Shown here: positions 37,110-46,652 of the stretch, piece after piece | How the letters are laid out: each line of letters begins with the position of its first letter | Position numbering within the stretch: position 1 is the first letter of the stretch | Source: Shinella zoogloeoides | GTDB lineage: Bacteria > Pseudomonadota > Alphaproteobacteria > Rhizobiales > Rhizobiaceae | Direction of reading: 5' to 3' | DNA: 64,000 nucleotides | NCBI RefSeq assembly: GCF_030733845.1 | Contig: NZ_CP132313.1 | Coordinates: 521,063 to 585,062 of the forward strand | Notes under the pieces: model-generated | The model's database searches: none | Told to the model about the DNA's origin: nothing | The model's input: only the letters and a program-made list of their open reading frames with translations | Translations under genes and position numbers: made by a program

Positions 37110-37745
37110 ATGAAGACCGACGACCTGATCACCCTGATGACGCAAGACGCGCCCGTCGGCATGCGCTACGGCCGGGCGCTCGCCCTTGCGCTCGGGGCGG
37201 GCATCGTCTTCTCCGCCCTGCTGCTCGTCGCCACGGTGGGTCTGCGGCACAACATGGCCAGCGTCTTCGAAACCGCGCGCGTACTGTTCAAGATCGCCGT
37301 GACGCTTGTGCTCGCGGTTCTGGCCGCGCGGCTCGCCATGCGGATCGGCCGGCCCGGAGCGGAGACACGCTTTCCCGCGCGGCTGATCGCCTTGCCTGTC
37401 GCGATGGTCGCCGGTGCGGTTGTCCTTGAACTCATCGCACTGCCCACCGACGCCTGGCGGGCCAGTCTCATGGGTCGCAACGCGCTGTTCTGCCTGTTCT
37501 TCGTGCCGGTCCTGTCGCTCGCGCCCCTGGCCGGGCTGTTCTGGGCATTGAAAAAGGGGGCGCCGGAGAACCCCACGGCTGCCGGCGCTGCCGCCGGCCT
37601 CGCTGCCGGCGCGATCGCAGCGGCGATCTATGCCTGGCATTGCCCCGATGACAGCCCGCTCTTCCTTGCCACCTGGTACACCCTGGCCATCACCGGAGTG
37701 ACCGCCGCCGGCGCACTTCTAGGGCAACGCTTCTTGCGCTGGTAG
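37110..37745 (+). CDS. nrsF: DUF1109 (NrsF-type) membrane anti-sigma factor
   Basis: 211 residues, six hydrophobic segments: ALALALGAGIVFSALLLVAT, LFKIAVTLVLAVLAARLAM, LIALPVAMVAGAVVLELIAL, LFCLFFVPVLSLAPLAGLF, AAGLAAGAIAAAIYAW and LATWYTLAITGVTAAGALL. Two cysteines, Cys128 (FCLFFVP) and Cys178 (AWHCPDD), sit where the redox/metal-sensing cysteines of NrsF are found. It holds SigF at the membrane until metal stress. ATG begins immediately after the sigma stop, with an ATG four bases earlier in another frame. Confidence 0.87.
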   Translation: MKTDDLITLMTQDAPVGMRYGRALALALGAGIVFSALLLVATVGLRHNMASVFETARVLFKIAVTLVLAVLAARLAMRIGRPGAETRFPARLIALPVAMVAGAVVLELIALPTDAWRASLMGRNALFCLFFVPVLSLAPLAGLFWALKKGAPENPTAAGAAAGLAAGAIAAAIYAWHCPDDSPLFLATWYTLAITGVTAAGALLGQRFLRW

Positions 37746-37782
37746 AGGCCAAACGCACCCTCCTCTCGGGGGAAGGATTGTT

Positions 37783-38439
37783 TCAGGACGGAAGCAGCTC
37801 GATCAGGACGGTGGCGGCTTCGCTGATGTCGCGGCCGGCCGCCTCCGATACGGCCTGCACGTCGCCGTGGCGCAGGGCCGCGATCATGTTGTCGTGCTCT
37901 TCGTTGGCGATGGCGTGGAAGCGGCCTTCCTGCGCCAGCCGGTTCAGCCACGGCCCGGTCCTCAGCCAGCACAGGCCGATCAGCTGCTGGAGATAGGGCA
38001 GGTCGGATGCTTCGTAGATCAGGAAATGGAAGGTCTGGTTGTCGGCGAGGTAATCGGGAAAGCGGCCTTCCGCGATGGCGGCGTGCATCCGTTCAGAGAG
38101 CGTCTGCAGCCGGTCGCACAGCTTTTCGTCGGCCCGCGCGGCGGCGGCCTCGGCGGCGAAGCGCTCGAGGCGCAGGCGGATTTCGGTGACTTCGACGAAG
38201 CGGCGGCGCGTCATGACCGGAACCTGGATGGTCCGGTTCGGGGCGAGCTCCAACGCCCCTTCCGCGATCAGCCTCTGCAGCGCCTCGCGCACCGGCGTTG
38301 CCGAAATCCCAAGGCTGGCGCCCAGGCCCCGGATCGTCAGCGACTGGCCCGGCACCAGCCGCCCCATCAGCAGCGCATTGCGCAACGTGGCGTAGGCCTG
38401 CTCATGCAGCGGCTCGGACGTCAGCTGTGTGAACTCCAT
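37783..38439 (-). CDS. GntR-family regulator, FCD subfamily
   Basis: 218 residues. An N-terminal winged helix-turn-helix (LHEQAYATLRNALLMGRLVP, RGLGASLGISATPVREALQR) is followed by an all-helical FCD effector domain (EVTEIRLRLERFAAEAAAAR, DNQTFHFLIYEASDLPYLQQ, NEEHDNMIAALRHGDVQAV), whose Asp/His residues usually bind metal and an organic acid. It lies at the 3' end of the dehydratase/ABC operon, same strand, 120 bases after the class III PLP enzyme. It is a candidate repressor for the TTTGTTATAACAAA palindrome in front of that operon, because FCD regulators favour TTGT...ACAA half-sites. Inference only. Confidence 0.87.
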   Translation of the reverse strand: MEFTQLTSEPLHEQAYATLRNALLMGRLVPGQSLTIRGLGASLGISATPVREALQRLIAEGALELAPNRTIQVPVMTRRRFVEVTEIRLRLERFAAEAAAARADEKLCDRLQTLSERMHAAIAEGRFPDYLADNQTFHFLIYEASDLPYLQQLIGLCWLRTGPWLNRLAQEGRFHAIANEEHDNMIAALRHGDVQAVSEAAGRDISEAATVLIELLPS

Positions 38440-38560
38440 TCGGTTCTCTTTCCTGCTTTTTGTCCGAAGCTAGTGCAATTCCTGCGGGACCGTGAATGCT
38501 TTTTCTTCAAGAATCGCAGCAAAACAACAAGATGGAGCCTGTCCGCAAGGCATTCCCGGA

Positions 38561-39868
38561 TCAGTGCGCCGCCAGCGCCTCCTGCATGGCTTCGACGAAG
38601 CGTTCGGCCTCCGCCCGGCGAAGCACCAGCGGCGGTCGAATCTTGAGGATGTTCGCCCCCGGCCCGGTGGCGCTGATGAGGACGCCGTTGCGGCGCAGAT
38701 GGTTGACCACGTGGCCCGCCAGCCGGGCATTGGGCGCACCACCCTCGACGCATTCGACGGCGAGGAACAGCCCGGCGCCGCGCACGTCGCCGATATCGTC
38801 GCGGCCCGCGACGATCGCCTTCAGCCCCTGCTTGAGGAAGGCGCCGGTGGTGCTCGCATTGTCCTGCAGGCCCTCCTCTTCGATCACGTCGAGCACGGCC
38901 ATGCCGGCGGCGCAGGCCACCGGATTGCCGCCGAACGTGTTGAAGTAGCGGGCTTTTGCGCCGAACTCCTCGACGAGATCAGGGCGCAGCGCCACACCCG
39001 CGACCGGAAAGCCGTTGCCCATCGGCTTGCCCATGGTCACCATGTCGGGCACCAGCCCGTGGCGCTGGAAGCCCCAGAAGGCATCTCCCGTGCGCGCGAA
39101 GCCGGGCTGCACCTCGTCGGCGATGAAGACGCCGCCCTCCGCGCGGACCAGGTCGACGGCGGGTTTGAGGAAGCCCGCCGGATCGGGGTAGAGCCCATCG
39201 CTGGAGAAAATCGTATCCACGATGAAGGCGGCCGGCTCGATGCCGTCGGCGCGCATCGCGGCGATGGCGGCGGCGAGATCGGCGGCAAGCTTCGCGCCCT
39301 GTTCGGCGGGCGGCACGGTGAGCGCGTTCGGCGCGGGGATCAGCCGCACGCGCGGTCCGCGCGGCACGAAGCCGCCCAGCGACGGCGAGATCTCGGAGAC
39401 CGCCTCGGTCACGCCGTGATAGGCGAGGCTGGTGACGATCACGCCCTGCCGCCCGGTGAAGGAGCGCGCGATCCTGAGCGCCAGGTCGTTGGCCTCCGAT
39501 CCGGTGCAGGTGAACATCATGTGGCCGAGCGCGTCGGGCATGGTCCCGAGCAGCCTGTCGGCATAGGCGACGACGCGCTCGTGCAGGTAGCGGGTATGGG
39601 TGTTGAGGGTGCCGAGCTGGCGCGTGACCGCCTCGACCACCTTCGGATGGCAATGGCCGACCGACGCGACATTGTTGTAGGCGTCGAGATAGGCCCTGCC
39701 CTTGTTGTCGTAGAGCCAGACGCCCTCGCCGCGCACGAGATGCAGCGGCTCTTCGTAGAACAGGCGGTAGGCGGGGCCGAGCACCTTGCTGCGATGCTCG
39801 ATCAGGGCCGCATCCCCGGCTTCGAGGCCGGAGGCGCGGTTCGGGTCGAAGGCGTTGACCATGGTCAT
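38561..39868 (-). CDS. Class III aminotransferase-fold PLP enzyme, phospho-lyase type (ETNPPL/PHYKPL-like)
   Basis: 435-residue PLP enzyme. The fold is clear: YLDAYNNVASVGHCHPKVVE, TCTGSEANDLALRIAR (phosphate loop), AYHG, FIADEVQPGFARTGDAFWGF, the PLP lysine in VTMGKPMGNGFPVA and YFNTFGGNPVACAAG. The whole sequence resembles animal ETNPPL/PHYKPL, which are not transaminases but eliminate ammonia and phosphate from phospho-amino-alcohols to give aldehydes. The kinase gene directly upstream would make the phospho-substrate. The ATG at 39868 (MTMVNAFDPNRA) was chosen over the longer open frame; 39862 is an alternative. True substrate unknown. Confidence 0.8.
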   Translation of the reverse strand: MTMVNAFDPNRASGLEAGDAALIEHRSKVLGPAYRLFYEEPLHLVRGEGVWLYDNKGRAYLDAYNNVASVGHCHPKVVEAVTRQLGTLNTHTRYLHERVVAYADRLLGTMPDALGHMMFTCTGSEANDLALRIARSFTGRQGVIVTSLAYHGVTEAVSEISPSLGGFVPRGPRVRLIPAPNALTVPPAEQGAKLAADLAAAIAAMRADGIEPAAFIVDTIFSSDGLYPDPAGFLKPAVDLVRAEGGVFIADEVQPGFARTGDAFWGFQRHGLVPDMVTMGKPMGNGFPVAGVALRPDLVEEFGAKARYFNTFGGNPVACAAGMAVLDVIEEEGLQDNASTTGAFLKQGLKAIVAGRDDIGDVRGAGLFLAVECVEGGAPNARLAGHVVNHLRRNGVLISATGPGANILKIRPPLVLRRAEAERFVEAMQEALAAH

Positions 39869-39873
39869 GGCGG

Positions 39874-41022
39874 TTACTCCGGTTTGGCGGAAAGGGCGGC
39901 GGCGCGCAGCGCTTGCGCGGTCCTGTCGGGGCCGATGCGGTCGACCGCGTCCAGCCCGCGCAGCGAGGCGGCGGCATTGCGCAGGATATAGGCGGCGTTT
40001 TCGGGATAGCGTCGCGCCCGCCATGCGGTGATGGCGAGCGTGGTGATGTGGCGCAGCCGGATCAGGTCGGGCAGCAGCGCGAACTCCTCCTCCTCCAGCG
40101 GCAGGACGCCGCTATAGCCGGCGACCAGATCGGCGACCCGGCGCAGCGGCTCGGCGCCATCGGTGACGTGATAGGAGCAGGCGATGGCGAGATCGCAGAG
40201 GATCGGCGTATGCACCATGTCGCCGAAATCGATGATCCCGGTCGGCCGCGTGGCCTCCATCGCGTTCACCACGAGGTTGTGCGGGTTGAAATCGTTGTGG
40301 ACGATCTGGGTGCGCAGATGCGGCAGGCGCGGCGCGATTTCGGCGTCGAAGCGGTCGAGCAGCGCCGTCAGCCGGAGCCGCAGGGCGCCGTCCTCGACGG
40401 ATGCCAGCATGGGGCGCAGCCGCCCGGCATGCTTGATGTCCCATTGCAGCACGTGGCCCGCCGCCGGATGGAAGAAGCCGCGCAGCGCCTTGGTCAGCCG
40501 CGCGAGCAGGGCGCCGATGCCGCGGTGCAGGTCGGGGCCGGGGCTGGCCGCGTGCAGCATGGTGCCGTCGATGAAGGTCAGCAGCCGCGCCACATGCGCC
40601 TGCCCGGAAGGGCCGGTGACGATTTCCCAGGGCCTGCCCGCCCGCGTCTCGCAGACGCGCTGCACCGGCAGCGCCGGGTCGACGGCGGCAAGATGCGCGA
40701 GGGCCGCGGTCTGCATGGCCGTGACGGCGCGGTCCTCCGCGGCGTTGGTGATCTTCAGCAGCGCCTGCTCGCCGCCGGCAAGGCGGATGTGGAAGTTCGA
40801 ATCCCGCTCGGAGGACAGCATCCGCATCTCGCCGGCAATGCCGAACACGCGCTCCGCGATGCGGGCGCCTTCCTCCAGCGAGATGCCGGGCGGGGCCACG
40901 GACAGGAGCGCGCTCTCGGCGATCGTCCCGGCCTCGGCCGTGCGGGCGGGATCCGTCGTCGCCACGAAGGGCGGCAGGCCGCCGGAAAGCCTGGCAGCGG
41001 CGGGGTGGGAATTGATCAGCAC
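39874..41022 (-). CDS. APH-fold phosphotransferase (amino-alcohol kinase candidate, HYKK-like)
   Basis: About 382 residues in the aminoglycoside/choline kinase fold. The catalytic loop is IVHNDFNPHNLVV (HxDxxxxN) and the metal site GIIDFGDM. The N-lobe stretch SSERDSNFHIRLAGGEQALL, with the ATP-contact Lys in LLKITNA, is of the hydroxylysine-kinase kind. It is five bases upstream of the PLP phospho-lyase-like gene; kinase and lyase together form a known two-step route from an amino alcohol to an aldehyde. The GTG at 41022 has AAGGA upstream; an in-frame GTG at 41091 would add 23 residues and overlap the SDR gene. Substrate unknown. Confidence 0.78.
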   Translation of the reverse strand: MLINSHPAAARLSGGLPPFVATTDPARTAEAGTIAESALLSVAPPGISLEEGARIAERVFGIAGEMRMLSSERDSNFHIRLAGGEQALLKITNAAEDRAVTAMQTAALAHLAAVDPALPVQRVCETRAGRPWEIVTGPSGQAHVARLLTFIDGTMLHAASPGPDLHRGIGALLARLTKALRGFFHPAAGHVLQWDIKHAGRLRPMLASVEDGALRLRLTALLDRFDAEIAPRLPHLRTQIVHNDFNPHNLVVNAMEATRPTGIIDFGDMVHTPILCDLAIACSYHVTDGAEPLRRVADLVAGYSGVLPLEEEEFALLPDLIRLRHITTLAITAWRARRYPENAAYILRNAAASLRGLDAVDRIGPDRTAQALRAAALSAKPE

Positions 41023-41057
41023 GACGATATCCTTGTTGCTGCGCTTCGGCTGCCTGG

Positions 41058-41845
41058 TCAGACCGAGGAGTTGCTGCCGCCGGCGAGGCACTCGCCGCCA
41101 TCGACCACCAGCGCATGGCCGGTGATGAAGGAGGAGCGATCCGAGCAGAGGAAGAGCACGGCTTCGGCGATCTCCTCCGGCCGGCCGAAGCGGCCCATCG
41201 GCACGAGATCGCGCACGACCTTCTCCAGCGCCGCGCGGCCGCCGAGCTGCGCTTCATAAGGACCGTTGAACGGCGTGTCGACCCAGCCGGGGCAAAGCGC
41301 GTTCACCCGGATGCCGTCGCGGGCGTAATCCAGCGCGATCTGCTTGGTCATGGTGATGACGGCCGACTTGGTCGTGATATAGGCGAGCATGCCCTTGTCG
41401 AGAAAGACGCCGGCATTCGAGGCGGTGTTGAGGATCACCCCGCCGCCCTGCGCCCGCATGTGCGGCAGCGCCGCCTTGCAGGCCGTAAACTGCGCGACGA
41501 CGTTGATCTCGTAACTCCTGCGCATGTCGCCGGCATCGATCTGTTCCAGCGCGCCGCCGATCTGGATGCCGGCATGATTGTGCAGGATGTTCAGCGCCCC
41601 GCGTTCGCGCACCAGCCGGTCGAAGACCCCGGTGACCGCGGCCTCGTCCGCCACGTCGATCGCCGACGATGCGCAAATGCCGCCGGCGGCGCGGATGGCC
41701 TCCGCCGTCTCCTCGGCCAGTCCCCCGTCGCGGTCGGTCACCATCACGAAGGCGCCGTTGGCCGCGAGGATGCCGGCGGACTGCCGGCCGATGCCGGATC
41801 CGGCGGCGGTGACGAGCGCGGTCTTGCCGCTCAGAAGCATATCGC

Positions 41846-41849
<4 letters not shown>
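41058..41849 (-). CDS. SDR-family oxidoreductase
   Basis: 263-residue classical short-chain dehydrogenase: TAAGSGIGRQSAGILA (nucleotide), NHAGIQIG (NAG-like), catalytic Ser in ILNTASNAGVF, YITTKSAV (YxxxK) and VNALCPGWVDTPF. An acidic residue after the second strand (TDRDGG) suggests NAD(H) rather than NADP(H). It lies inside the dehydratase/ABC operon, overlapping the ATPase gene (ATGA) and followed by the kinase. It probably oxidises an alcohol or reduces an aldehyde of that pathway. Confidence 0.87.
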
Positions 41850-42943
<1,094 letters not shown>

Positions 42944-42957
42944 TTGTCTTTCCTCTT

Positions 42958-43380
42958 CTAGAATCTCTTGGTGAAAAGGCCGCGCCGCTCGCAGACGTCG
43001 GCGGCCTCCTCGATCAGGGCGGCGATGCGGTTCGCGCCATAGTCGCGCCGCATCAGCGCGGCGCGCGCGCGCAGCTGATCGGCGGATTTGGCGCGGCCCG
43101 GGCGCAGCAGCTCGTAGGTGTCGAGCAGCATGTCCTGCGGCACGGCGACCAGTTCGGCGGCGCGCTCGAAATTCTCGGCCAGACGGTCGCGGTCCGTGGC
43201 GCGCGCGACATCGGCCTGCAACCGCAGCGCCTCGGGCGTGATCGCCAGATCCTGCGCGCCTATCCGACCTTCCAGCACGGCGTCGACGGTGAAATCCTCA
43301 AGCCCAAGCCCCGTCTTGCTGCGCACCAGATGGGGCGCCTTTTCGGAGAGCGGGTAGAGATCGCGGGCATCGGTGCTCAT
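42958..43380 (-). CDS. Diol/glycerol dehydratase-type small (gamma) subunit
   Basis: 140 residues matching the PduE/DhaB3 family: YPLSEKAPHLVRSKTGLGLE, a diagnostic LEDFTVDAVLEGRI, IGAQDLAITPEALRLQADVA, AAELVAVPQDMLLDTYELLR and LIEEAADVCERRGLFTKRF. It completes the adenosylcobalamin-dependent dehydratase with the fused subunit encoded upstream, which it overlaps by ATGA. Length is slightly shorter than the enterobacterial protein (about 173), mostly at the N-terminus, where enterobacterial subunits carry a microcompartment-targeting extension; that extension appears absent. Confidence 0.9.
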   Translation of the reverse strand: MSTDARDLYPLSEKAPHLVRSKTGLGLEDFTVDAVLEGRIGAQDLAITPEALRLQADVARATDRDRLAENFERAAELVAVPQDMLLDTYELLRPGRAKSADQLRARAALMRRDYGANRIAALIEEAADVCERRGLFTKRF

Positions 43381-45650
43381 GCGTTACGCTCCGCGCTGGC
43401 GAAGAACATCTCTTCCGGCTCGGCGCCGGGTTCTGTCATTTCCGTCTCGATGGCGTAGAGCAGCGCGACGCGCGGGTGGAAGCGCGCGCCGAGCGCCTGC
43501 CCGTCATTGGTCACGATGATCGGCTCGGGTGTCTCGCCCCAGGTCATGCGTCCGGCATTGCGGCCCATGGCGCGATATTGCTCCAGCGAGACCAGTGGCG
43601 CGTTGGAGAACAGTTCCAGGTTCATGTGCGGCAGCCGGTCCCGCTGGTGGATGATCGCGGTGCCCTTGGCCTGGATGCCGATGCCGTAGCCCGAGCCCGC
43701 CAGATGCGCGGCGCTGAGGCCGAGGAAGGAGGTGTCCGCCGTGTGCCGGATGCGCACCACGCGCGGCATGCCGCCGCCTTCCAGCACACCGCGCGTTAGC
43801 GCATCCAGCACGTCGCTGACGGCATGGCCCGCCGTCGTGCGGTGCAGCCGCTCGCCGAAGGCCGGCGAGATGCCGATCACCACCTCGTGCGGATCATGAC
43901 CCTTCTCCGCCTTGCCGATCGGGTAGAACTGCGCCGACCCCGCCGGCGCCTCGTGGCTGCCCTCGGCGTCGAGCACATGGCTGCGGTTGATCGTGCCGCG
44001 GACCGCCTTCACGCGGCTCCAGCGCGCCTCGTCCATGCGGTAGCCGGTGCCGGGCCCGGAATAATGGTTCGGATCGTTCACCGCACTGACGACCTTGCCG
44101 CCGCGCACGATGGCCGAGGTCTGTAAGTAGTCGCCGCTGATGCGCTGGCGCAGCATGCTCATCAGGTTTTCCGCCATTTCGCGATGGCCGCGCAGCGCCA
44201 GCGCCCGCACCACGTCGAGCGCGGTCAGCCCGCGCGAAGCGATGTCGCGGCTGATCTCGAGGGTGCGCACAGGCGCAAAGGTCTCGGTATCGTCGGAGCC
44301 GGAGGCATGGATGACGCTCTCCTTCATGCGAGGCTCGGCCTTGGCGAGGCCGAGCTCGTCCAGCACGTCGTCGAGCGCTTCGACCGCCTGGCGCCGCACC
44401 CGCAGCGCCTCCTCGTCCGAAAGCGGCGCAAGCCCGCCGTCCACCTCGAAATCCCGTTGCAGGACGAGGTAGTCCTCCATCTCCTCGGCGTTGAAGAGCG
44501 AGGGATTGAAGGAATTGTCATAGGCGCGGATCGAGCCGAAGCCGGAGGTGATCAGGTCCGACCCGGCCAAGAGGTAGGGCGTGATCTTCGCCCCGATGCG
44601 GATCTCGGATTCCGAGGTCTTGGTGTCGTTGCCCGAGGCGCATTCCAGCCCGAGCCACACTGCCAGCAGGTTCTCCGCCATCAGTTCGCGAATGCCGCCC
44701 GGCATCGAGGCCGTCAGCGGCGCGCCGTCCACGCCGCCGTTCTGGGTGCCCTGCACGCCCATGGCGCGCTGGAGGCACAGGCACCGGGCCTCCAGGTAGA
44801 GCACCGAGCATTTCTCGTGAAAGCCCATCAGCAGCTCGGAGCCCGCGCCCGAGGTGCAGCGCGCCTTGATGCCGCGCGAGGCATAGGCAGCGGTCAGGAA
44901 GGTCTTCGACCAGGGCGTATCGTCCCCATCGACGAAGGAACGCTCGCTGCCATAGACCGAAACGGTCTCGGCATAGGTGGCAAGGCCCGCCAGGCCGATC
45001 TTCAACTCCTCGGCCTCCTCGATCGAGCACTGGAAGAGGGTGCTACCGCGCCCGGCCGCCGCGCCCACGGTGCAGGCCAGCGCATTGGCCCAGGCGTTGC
45101 CCGCCACGCGCATGGTGGTCTCGATCTCGTCGAAGCCGAGCGCCACGGCGATGGCGGAATCGGCGGCCAGCTGCAGCGGGTCGTCCTTGGCATTGGTGAC
45201 ATGCGCCTGGTTGCCGGGGCTGTGGCGCTGGCGCATCTTGGAATAGGCGAAGGTCGCCTCCAGCGCGGAAAGCCTGCCCACCACCTCGGTCAGCTTGGCG
45301 GGCGTCATGCCGCGGGCCAGCCGCTCCAGCTCCTCGCGGGGCACGTTCACATCGACCAGCATGCGCGCCACCGCGGTGCTGTCGAGCGCCATGGCCTCGG
45401 CCGCGACGGCCCGGTCGATGTGGTGGGCGGCGATGAAGGCGTCGAGAATGTCGAAATCGGCGGTCTTGCGGCCATCCATTTCAAGGATGTCGCCCTGCGG
45501 CCCGAGCGTCAGCCCGGGCGTGGGATCGAAGGGCGAATGGAAGACCGCAAAGCCGTTCTCTGGGCTTTCCTCGGAAAAGCTGTCGAGCCGCAGGGGGCGC
45601 CGGTCCCATTCCTGCAGGCGCTTCCAGCGCGGGGCCTGATCCTGCTCCAT
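43377..45650 (-). CDS. Adenosylcobalamin-dependent diol dehydratase-like enzyme, fused large + medium subunits
   Basis: 757 residues. Residues 1 to about 565 correspond to PduC/DhaB1 and about 585-757 to PduD/DhaB2, fused without a stop. Against the Klebsiella oxytoca diol dehydratase large subunit as I recall it, the offset is a constant +7. The active-site residues are kept: Gln148, His150, Glu177, Glu228, Gln303, Asp342 and Ser369. Two substrate-pocket positions differ: Asp308 where classical enzymes have Ser301, and Thr343 for Gln336. The medium part keeps IGIQAKGTAIIHQRDR and NLELFSNAPLVSLEQYR. The ATG at 45650 starts the similarity; the frame is open upstream only over the permease gene. 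No reactivating-factor or shell genes lie nearby. Confidence 0.92.
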   Translation of the reverse strand: MEQDQAPRWKRLQEWDRRPLRLDSFSEESPENGFAVFHSPFDPTPGLTLGPQGDILEMDGRKTADFDILDAFIAAHHIDRAVAAEAMALDSTAVARMLVDVNVPREELERLARGMTPAKLTEVVGRLSALEATFAYSKMRQRHSPGNQAHVTNAKDDPLQLAADSAIAVALGFDEIETTMRVAGNAWANALACTVGAAAGRGSTLFQCSIEEAEELKIGLAGLATYAETVSVYGSERSFVDGDDTPWSKTFLTAAYASRGIKARCTSGAGSELLMGFHEKCSVLYLEARCLCLQRAMGVQGTQNGGVDGAPLTASMPGGIRELMAENLLAVWLGLECASGNDTKTSESEIRIGAKITPYLLAGSDLITSGFGSIRAYDNSFNPSLFNAEEMEDYLVLQRDFEVDGGLAPLSDEEALRVRRQAVEALDDVLDELGLAKAEPRMKESVIHASGSDDTETFAPVRTLEISRDIASRGLTALDVVRALALRGHREMAENLMSMLRQRISGDYLQTSAIVRGGKVVSAVNDPNHYSGPGTGYRMDEARWSRVKAVRGTINRSHVLDAEGSHEAPAGSAQFYPIGKAEKGHDPHEVVIGISPAFGERLHRTTAGHAVSDVLDALTRGVLEGGGMPRVVRIRHTADTSFLGLSAAHLAGSGYGIGIQAKGTAIIHQRDRLPHMNLELFSNAPLVSLEQYRAMGRNAGRMTWGETPEPIIVTNDGQALGARFHPRVALLYAIETEMTEPGAEPEEMFFASAERNA

Positions 45651-45652
45651 CC

Positions 45653-46570
45653 TCAGTTCTCCCGCATGATGCGCAGCAGGAGGACCGTCAGGACGATCAC
45701 CGCGGCGAGGAGGATGAAGGAAACGGCCGCCGCCTGGCCGATATCGAGGAAGCGGAAGCCGAGGCGGTAGGCGTAGAAGCTGATCGTTTCGGTCACCTTG
45801 CCGGGGCCGCCCTGCGTCAGCATGTAGATCAGGTCGTAGCTCTTCAGCGCCGTGATCATGCGGATCAGCAGCGTCACGAGGATGACCGGCTTCAGCATCG
45901 GCAGGGTGACGTGGCGCAGGATCTGGAAGGCGTTGGCGCCGTCGATGCGCGCGGCCTCCACCGGATCCTGCGGCAGCGATTTCAGCCCCGCATAGAGCAT
46001 GATCAGCATCAGCGAGGTCTCGTTCCAGATATCGACGAACACCACGGTGGCAAGCGCAAGGTCCGGATCGCCGAACCAGCCCTGCTGGGGAATGCCGACA
46101 AGCGACAGCACCCAGTTGATGATGCCGAGATTGGGGTTGAACATCAGCCGGAACATCAGCGCCACGGCCACCGGCGTCATCAGGATCGGCAGCATCAGCA
46201 CCATGAGGTAGAACTCGCGGAACTTCAGCCAGGACTGGTTCAGGAGGAGCGCGAGGCCGAAGGCGATCAGGAATTCCAGGACGACGACGATCACCGTCAG
46301 CTTCATGGTGATCCACGAGACGCCGGCGAACTCATCGCTCATCATCGCGGCATAGTTCTCGAACCAGACGAGATCGCCCATGCCGTAGGTGATGATGTAT
46401 TCGTGCAGGCTGAGCCAGAAGGAGTAGAGGAGCGGCGCGGCCACCACCAGCGCCAGAACGAGCACGGTCGGCGTCATGAACAGCAGTTTGTAGAACCCGG
46501 TCGAGAACCCGTCCGACCGGCGGGCCGGGGCGGAATAGGCGGGTCTTGCGGTCTGGCTGGCGCTTGTCAT
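45653..46570 (-). CDS. Sugar/polyol ABC permease (MalF/UgpA type)
   Basis: 305 residues with six hydrophobic segments (first FYKLLFMTPTVLVLALVVAA) and the EAA coupling loop DPVEAARIDGANAFQILRHV. It forms the pore with the permease encoded at 48014. It sits two bases before the dehydratase start codon, so transporter and enzyme are probably co-translated. The frameshifted binding protein is 82 bases upstream. Confidence 0.9.
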   Translation of the reverse strand: MTSASQTARPAYSAPARRSDGFSTGFYKLLFMTPTVLVLALVVAAPLLYSFWLSLHEYIITYGMGDLVWFENYAAMMSDEFAGVSWITMKLTVIVVVLEFLIAFGLALLLNQSWLKFREFYLMVLMLPILMTPVAVALMFRLMFNPNLGIINWVLSLVGIPQQGWFGDPDLALATVVFVDIWNETSLMLIMLYAGLKSLPQDPVEAARIDGANAFQILRHVTLPMLKPVILVTLLIRMITALKSYDLIYMLTQGGPGKVTETISFYAYRLGFRFLDIGQAAAVSFILLAAVIVLTVLLLRIMREN

Positions 46571-46652
46571 GCTTCTGGCATCCGTCGCACGGGAGGATCG
46601 GGGCTGCGGCCGGCCGATTATCCGGCCGCAGCGGTTTCGTGTATGGAAGGGA

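Noticed and set aside
45651..46316. The dehydratase frame stays open upstream, suggesting a 979-residue fusion
   Set aside because: The upstream part is out of frame with the real permease gene and has no similarity; the dehydratase family N-terminus begins at the ATG at 45650.
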